From positions 1-8,795 of the forward strand of contig JANNHP010000100.1 in the NCBI GenBank assembly GCA_031404455.1: a stretch of 8,795 bases of DNA. The letters run 5' to 3'. This document shows positions 4,929 through 8,795 of this stretch, piece after piece (within the stretch, counting starts at the first letter, position 1; each line of letters starts with the position of its first letter). This stretch comes from JANNHP01 sp031404455. Its GTDB lineage: Bacteria > Planctomycetota > JAJSAM01 > JAJVHW01. Below the pieces are notes generated by a model. The model was not told where the DNA came from. It worked only from the letters and a program-made list of their open reading frames with translations, and searched no databases. A program made the translations under genes and the position numbers.

Positions 4929-5884
4929 ACGTGGTTGCGGAGCATCAGCTCCTTCGGATAGGGCGAGAGGTAGACCTGCGACATCGCCCAGTCGGGCGCC
5001 TCGCGGTTGCGCAGGTGATGACGCAGCAGCGTGAGCGGCACGATCAGCGGCACATGCTCCGCCTTGTAGTCGGCGATCGCGGCGCTCAGCTCCGCGCGGT
5101 CGGACGGCGTCATCTCCGCCGAGACGAAGCCGGCGAGGTGCTGGAGCGCGTTCACGTGGCGGCCGCGCGTGGCGAGGACCGAGAGCGACTCCATGAAGAG
5201 CGTCCCGTAGCGCTCGGCGAGATCGTCCCAGGGAGTGCGGCCGGCGCGGGAGACGATGCGCCCGAGCTTCAGATAGCCCTCGGGGCTGTGCGAGAGGACG
5301 GTGAGCTTGTGGACCGTGTGGAAGCGGACCAGTCCCTTCGGCGTCGGGTCCTCGTCGAGCAGGCGCAGCCACCGCTCGTACGCGAACATGCGCTCGATGA
5401 AGTTCTCGCGCAGGCCCATGTCGTAGAGTCGGCCCTCCTCCTCGACCGGGAGCAGCTTGAAGCGCGAGATCAGCTCGCGCGCGAAGAGGCCGCGTCCGTC
5501 GCGCGTGGGCAGCTTCTTCCCGTGGTGCGTCTTCACCCGGAAGACGCCGCAGGAGGGCGAGTCCTTCTTCAGGATGAACCCGTGGAGCCGCGCGCGGGCG
5601 AGCTCGTCCATGTGCGCCCTCGCCCACGTCTCCATGGACCCGGTCCAGTCGCGGCCCGACTTCGGCGCGATCATGCGCACGTCGCCGCCCTCCTCGACGA
5701 GGCGCACGCTCTCGCGCGGCGTGCCCATGCCGATCGCCACCACGGGGCACACGGGCACCCACGTCACGAAGCGGCCGAGCGACTACAGGAGGAACTCGAC
5801 GCGCTTGTGGCCCCCGACGTAGCGCACCTCCTCGCCGAGGAGGCACGCGGAGACGCCGAGCCGGACCGCGGGATCATCGGGCAT
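4925..5884 (-). pseudogene. DUF523-DUF1722 protein gene with in-frame TAG at codon 34
   Basis: Reading from ATG 5884 gives RLGVSACLLGEEVRY, the classic DUF523 start. After 33 codons a TAG (5783-5785) interrupts, then the same frame continues SLGRF-VTWVPVCP for 285 codons to TGA 4925-4927, with no frameshift. DUF523 continues to about codon 150 with DSPSCG at 108-113. The DUF1722 (YbgA-like) domain spans about 187-300, with HTVHKLTVLSHS, HVNALQHLAGF, PLIVPLTLLRHH, and the end LSPYPKELMLRNHV. Acidic residues usual in the family read Val at codons 23, 29 and 48 (DGGHK to VGGHK, KRD to KRV, CPE to CPV). A GTG at 5767 could start a 280-aa product, but it has no ribosome site and lacks the CLLG motif. 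GGAGGA eight bases before the ATG and an 11-nt overlap with the SDR gene imply coupling. The exact function of either domain is unknown. Read-through, reinitiation or assembly error remain possible. Confidence 0.8.
5783..5785 (-). other. Premature in-frame TAG in the DUF523 gene
   Basis: CTA on the + strand is TAG in the gene frame, flanked by FLL and SLGRFVTWVP, which align without gap to the family pattern. TAG also ends the desaturase and mini-protein genes, so it is a normal stop in this genome, not a globally reassigned codon. Confidence 0.9.
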
Positions 5885-7361
5885 GGGAGTCATCCTCCGC
5901 CGCTCGCGCGACGCGTTCGACCATCTTCGAGAACATCAGCGCGTGCAAAGGGTAGAGCACGTACCAGTAGAGGAGGCCCGTGAGGCCGCGCGGTCCGAAG
6001 AACGCCGTCTGCACGAGCTCCGTCCCGCCGCCCTCGCGGGGGTTCGCCTCGAACTGCAGCCATGCGCGCCCGGGGACCTTCATCTCGGCGCGCAGGCGCA
6101 GGAGCCGAGGAGGCTCGACCGTCTCGACGCGCCAGAAGTCCACGGCGTCGCCGACGCGAAGATCGGCGGGATCGCGCCGCCCGCGGCGCAGCCCGACGCC
6201 GCCGGCGAGACGGTCGAGCGCGCCGCGCGCGCGCCAGAGGATGTCGGCGTAGAGCCACCCGCGCGCGCCGCCGAGCGACGTGAACGCGCGGAACACGTCC
6301 GCCGGCGCGGCGCGCGTCTCGACACGGCGGCGTTCGAGGAACATCCCCTCCTGGAACTCGAACGCAACAGGCCGCCGGTCGCCCTGGCTCGACTGCAGTG
6401 CGTCGGCCCAGCGGGACTCGACGTCGCCCTCCTCGACGCGGCGCAGCGCCAGGCGCAGTGCCTCTTCGAAGCCCATCGGCCGGATCTCGGGGAAGAGCGC
6501 CCGGGCGGAGTCGTCGCGGACGATCACCTCGTTGCGCAGCCCCTCGATCAGCGGGCCCGCGATCGACGCCGGGATCGGCGTCGTCCAGTGCACCCAGTAC
6601 GAGGAGAGGCGCGGCGTGAGGACCGGAACCGGCACGAGCCAGCGCCGGAGCCCCCGCACCTTCGCGTAGCGCAGCATCATGTCGCGGTAGGTCAGCACGT
6701 CGGCGCCGCCGATCTCGACGACGCGCCCGGCGCTCGCCGGCGTGCCGAGCGCGGCGACGAGGTAGTCGAGCACGTCGCCCACGGCGATCGGCTGGTTCAG
6801 CGTGTAGACCCATCGCGGGCAGATCATCGCGGGAAGCCGCTCGGCCAGGTTGCGCACCATCTCGAACGAGACGCTTCCCGAGCCGACGATGACGGCCGCC
6901 CGGAACTCCGTGACCGGCACGCCCGCTTCGCGCAGGGCGGCGCCGGTCTCCTGGCGCGAGCGCAGGTGGTGCGAGAGATCGGACGCCGGGTCCCCGAGTC
7001 CGCCCAGGTAGACGATCCGGTTCACGCCCGCCGCGCGCGCCGCCTCGCCGAACCGGCGCGCGGCCTCGCGGTCGCGGGCCGCGAAGTCGGGACTGTCGGA
7101 CATCCCGTGGATGAGGTAGTACGCCGCCTCCACGCCCGCCATCGCCGGCGCGAGCGACCCGGCGTCGTGGACGTCGCCCGTCACGACATCGACCGCATCG
7201 AGCCAGGGACGGCCCCGCAGCCGGGCCGGATCGCGCACCATCACGCGCACGGCGCGCCCGGCATCGAGCAGACGCGGGACCAGGCGGGCGCCGACGTACC
7301 CGGTCGACCCGGTGACGAGCACTCTCGAGGGCGCGGACGTGGTCAAGCCGCGACATTGCAC
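5874..7361 (-). CDS. SDR-family NAD(P)-binding protein with C-terminal DUF2867 domain
   Basis: A 495-aa protein. Residues 12-310 form an extended-SDR Rossmann domain: VLVTGSTGYVG (14-24, TGxxGxxG dinucleotide-binding loop), MVRDP after strand 2 (41-45), VVTGDVHD (59-66), the YYLIHGM stretch (81-87), and RIVYLGGLG (115-123) in place of a full catalytic YxxxK, as in NmrA- or complex-I-like atypical SDRs. Residues about 340-486 (GMFLERRRV, GWLYADILWRARG, VGDAVDFWRVE, LRLRAEMKVPGRAWLQFE, TAFFGPRGL, YWYVLYPLHALMFSKM) are the DUF2867 domain, a START-like fold possibly holding a hydrophobic ligand. The start is uncertain: GTG 7361 is the longest, TTG 7346 also possible; neither has a clear Shine-Dalgarno. 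Its last 11 nt overlap the ATG of the DUF523 gene (ATGCCCGATGA), showing an operon. Substrate unknown. Confidence 0.88.
   Translation of the reverse strand: MQCRGLTTSAPSRVLVTGSTGYVGARLVPRLLDAGRAVRVMVRDPARLRGRPWLDAVDVVTGDVHDAGSLAPAMAGVEAAYYLIHGMSDSPDFAARDREAARRFGEAARAAGVNRIVYLGGLGDPASDLSHHLRSRQETGAALREAGVPVTEFRAAVIVGSGSVSFEMVRNLAERLPAMICPRWVYTLNQPIAVGDVLDYLVAALGTPASAGRVVEIGGADVLTYRDMMLRYAKVRGLRRWLVPVPVLTPRLSSYWVHWTTPIPASIAGPLIEGLRNEVIVRDDSARALFPEIRPMGFEEALRLALRRVEEGDVESRWADALQSSQGDRRPVAFEFQEGMFLERRRVETRAAPADVFRAFTSLGGARGWLYADILWRARGALDRLAGGVGLRRGRRDPADLRVGDAVDFWRVETVEPPRLLRLRAEMKVPGRAWLQFEANPREGGGTELVQTAFFGPRGLTGLLYWYVLYPLHALMFSKMVERVARAAEDDSHAR
5893..5898 (-). promoter_or_regulatory. Ribosome binding site of the DUF523 gene inside the SDR gene
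   Basis: The minus strand reads GGAGGA eight bases before the ATG at 5884, within the last codons of the SDR gene. It supports the upstream start, and so supports that the TAG at codon 34 is truly internal. Confidence 0.7.
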
Positions 7362-7431
7362 TCGCGCGGCGCGCGGGACGCGACGGATCGCCGCGCGCGA
7401 CCCCGGTCACGTGCCGCTATCCTGCCAGCCC
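7362..7431. promoter_or_regulatory. Short divergent intergenic region
   Basis: Only 70 bp separate the SDR gene (minus) from the QEGLA-motif gene (plus), so promoters for both must lie here or inside the genes. I see no clear -35/-10 pair and no Shine-Dalgarno for either gene. TATCCT at 7418-7423, eight bases before the ATG, could be a -10 box of a leaderless or near-leaderless transcript. CACGTG (7408-7413) is palindromic but short. Confidence 0.3.
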
Positions 7432-8795
7432 ATGGCCGAATCGAAGTCGTCGCGTTCGAAGGGCAGCAGCGGCAACGGCGACGCGGCCTCGCCCGCTCCG
7501 CCGCCTCCCGATTCGCTGAGTCCGTACCACCGCACGATCCGCACGCTCTCGGACCGGATCGTCGACGCGCAGCGTCCGCTGCGGGTGCTCGACTCGTGCA
7601 AGTGGGGCGACGAGGTCGAGGAGCGCTTCTTCGCGAAGGGCGCGACGGAACTCCCCGCCGTGGACCGCGCGTACTACGAGAAGAACCCGCTGCCCTTCGA
7701 CGTGGAGGCGAAGCACCGCGAGTTCTTCGACATCGAACGCGACATCCGGCGCGAGCTCGGCATGCTCAACCAGGCGGGACAGCTCATGCTGAAGTCCTGC
7801 AAGGAGTACCGCGTCGTCCTCTCGATGCTGACGCTGCGCGGCACGCGCGACTTCTCGCCGATCTCCCAGGGCCTCTACGGGAGCACGTTCGACCGCTTCC
7901 ACGCGGGCGACCCGACGCTCGGCGACCTCGGCCGCAACATGGTGCAGATCCTCTCGCGCCTGAAGGACGACGCGACGATGGCGAAGGAGGAGAAGGACTA
8001 CGACGCCGAGGCCGCGGTGAAGCACCTCACCGAGAGGATGGACGCCTACTTCGGCAAGGGCGTCGTGAAGGTCAAGATGAGCGACGGCGTCATCGCCGAC
8101 GCGGCCGCGGGTGCGGACTACATCAAGGTGCGGCAGAACGCGCGCTTCAACAAGCGCGACCTCGACATCCTCGAGGTCCACGAGGGCTGGGTGCACATCG
8201 GCACCACGCTGAACGGCGCCGTGCAGCCGGTGGCCACGTTCCTGTCGAAGGGTGCCCCTTCCTGCACGGTCACGCAGGAGGGCCTCGCGATCATCCAGGA
8301 GATCTTCACCTTCAACTCCACGCCCGACCGGATCAGGAAGCTGACGGACCGCATCGAGGCGATCCGCGCCGCCGAGGAGGGTGCGGACTTCCTCGAGGTC
8401 TTCCGCATGCTGAAGGAACGCGGCAACGACGACCGGAGCGCGTACCAGACCGCGTACCGCGCGTTCCGCGGCAGCCTTCCGTCGGGATCCGGCCCGTTCA
8501 CGAAAGACCTCAGCTACAGCCGCGGCTTCATCCTCATCTACAACTTCATCCGCCTCGCGGTGCGTCAGGGTCTCGCGAACCGCATCCCGCTCCTCTTCCT
8601 CGGGAAGATCCGCATCGGCGACCTCGGCACGCTGCACCAGCTCGTCGAGGACGGGACCGTGCAGCCGCCGAAGTACCTGCCGCCGCCCTACAACGACCTG
8701 CGCGGCGTCGCGGCGTGGATGTGCTACTCGAACTTCCTGAACTCGATCGACCTCGGCCGCGCCGCCGAGGACTACGCGGCGCTCTTCGCGGGGAA
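7432..8795 (+). CDS. QEGLA-motif (DUF1704) HExxxH putative metallopeptidase, 3' end outside window
   Basis: The frame is open from ATG 7432 to the window end: 454 complete codons plus two bases. Residues 1-30 are a Ser/Gly/Pro-rich linker without membrane character. Residues 31-110 contain the SPYHRTIRTLSDRI helix and LRVLDSCKW. Conserved core: YNNP-like YYEKNPLPFD (81-90), SKGLYG-like SQGLYGST (145-152), RLKDDA (176-181), VRQNARF (233-239), LDILEVHEGWVH (244-255) with the HExxxH metal-binding motif at 250-255, LNG (260-262), TQEGLA (281-286), and FRGSLPSGSGPFTKDLSYSRGF near residue 345-366. These are hallmarks of the DUF1704 family, named flavohemoglobin expression-modulating QEGLA motif protein (TIGR02421 type), related to the eukaryotic MATCAP tubulin-tyrosine carboxypeptidase. 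The bacterial substrate is unknown. The long antisense frame over this gene is a shadow. The ATG is chosen over GTG 7411; no Shine-Dalgarno is visible. Confidence 0.9.
   Translation, partial: MAESKSSRSKGSSGNGDAASPAPPPPDSLSPYHRTIRTLSDRIVDAQRPLRVLDSCKWGDEVEERFFAKGATELPAVDRAYYEKNPLPFDVEAKHREFFDIERDIRRELGMLNQAGQLMLKSCKEYRVVLSMLTLRGTRDFSPISQGLYGSTFDRFHAGDPTLGDLGRNMVQILSRLKDDATMAKEEKDYDAEAAVKHLTERMDAYFGKGVVKVKMSDGVIADAAAGADYIKVRQNARFNKRDLDILEVHEGWVHIGTTLNGAVQPVATFLSKGAPSCTVTQEGLAIIQEIFTFNSTPDRIRKLTDRIEAIRAAEEGADFLEVFRMLKERGNDDRSAYQTAYRAFRGSLPSGSGPFTKDLSYSRGFILIYNFIRLAVRQGLANRIPLLFLGKIRIGDLGTLHQLVEDGTVQPPKYLPPPYNDLRGVAAWMCYSNFLNSIDLGRAAEDYAALFAG

Noticed and set aside
4700..4930. CRISPR array or transposon end
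   Set aside because: The repeats are few, unequal and mostly inverted, with no regular spacers, no transposase and no target-site duplication.
4374..4961. 195-aa + strand frame across the zinc-ribbon gene and repeat spacer
   Set aside because: It reads through repeats and palindromes with a Ser/Arg-rich composition; the repeated VARTKT comes from the DNA repeat.
5783..5785. Genome-wide reassignment of TAG to a sense codon
   Set aside because: TAG is the natural terminator of the desaturase and the 35-aa gene in this window, at sites supported by conserved C-termini or downstream ribosome sites.
5783..5785. Selenocysteine or pyrrolysine insertion at the premature stop
   Set aside because: The codon is TAG, not TGA, and the flanking family pattern has no Cys or catalytic residue at this place. 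No pyrrolysine genes or insertion structure are visible.
4674..5846. 390-aa minus-strand frame across the DUF523-DUF1722 gene and spacer
   Set aside because: Composition is Arg/Ala/Pro-rich shadow coding. The conserved motifs lie in the other frame.
7408..7423. CACGTG and TATCCT as regulator site and -10 box
   Set aside because: Both are short and no matching -35 or symmetric extension is present; kept only as a note on the intergenic region.
7417..8637. 406-aa minus-strand frame at the right end
   Set aside because: Antisense of the QEGLA-motif gene; no recognisable domain and strongly biased Val/Glu/Arg composition.

Overview
The window is very GC-rich (about 70% by eye) bacterial DNA with dense genes and third codon positions nearly always G or C. 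Large secreted proteins with carboxypeptidase-regulatory-like and PKD modules, including one with an LWPPNHKM-type module, suggest a high-GC Gram-negative soil or aquatic lineage such as Planctomycetota, Myxococcota or Acidobacteriota. No marker gene here settles the phylum. I see no tRNA, rRNA, CRISPR array, insertion sequence or phage gene.

Layout. (1) 1-900 (+): the 3' end of a protein built from carboxypeptidase-regulatory-like beta repeats. It converges, across 39 bp, with (2) 940-2712 (-): a secreted PKD-domain protein with a Gly/Asn-repeat tail. (3) 2713-2966: an intergenic stretch with three inverted repeats. (4) 2967-4204 (-): a two-gene operon. A membrane fatty-acid desaturase (TTG start, nine-base match to the anti-Shine-Dalgarno) is followed 11 nt later by a 35-aa lysine-rich protein whose ribosome binding site overlaps the desaturase stop codon. 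(5) 4215-4456: a divergent regulatory region with a perfect palindrome and four GGGACG/CGTCCC hexamers. (6) 4457-4669 (+): a 70-aa zinc-ribbon protein. (7) 4670-4928: a non-coding stretch packed with inverted and direct repeats, ending in a 51-bp interrupted palindrome that overlaps the end of the next gene. (8) 4925-7361 (-): a coupled pair, an SDR-type NAD(P)-binding protein with a C-terminal DUF2867 domain, then a DUF523-DUF1722 protein overlapping it by 11 nt. The DUF523 gene has an in-frame TAG at codon 34, and three normally acidic positions nearby read valine. It is annotated as a probable pseudogene. (9) 7432 to the window end (+): most of a DUF1704 / QEGLA-motif HExxxH putative metallopeptidase, running off the edge.

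How they may work together. The desaturase and the small basic protein are almost certainly co-transcribed and translationally coupled. The SDR-DUF2867 and DUF523-DUF1722 genes form an operon; I recall such families near photolyase and light-response genes elsewhere, but no photolyase or MerR regulator is visible here. The other genes look like independent units. No complete new system is evident. The best leads are the damaged or recoded DUF523 gene, the palindrome-rich spacer, and the coupled mini-protein.
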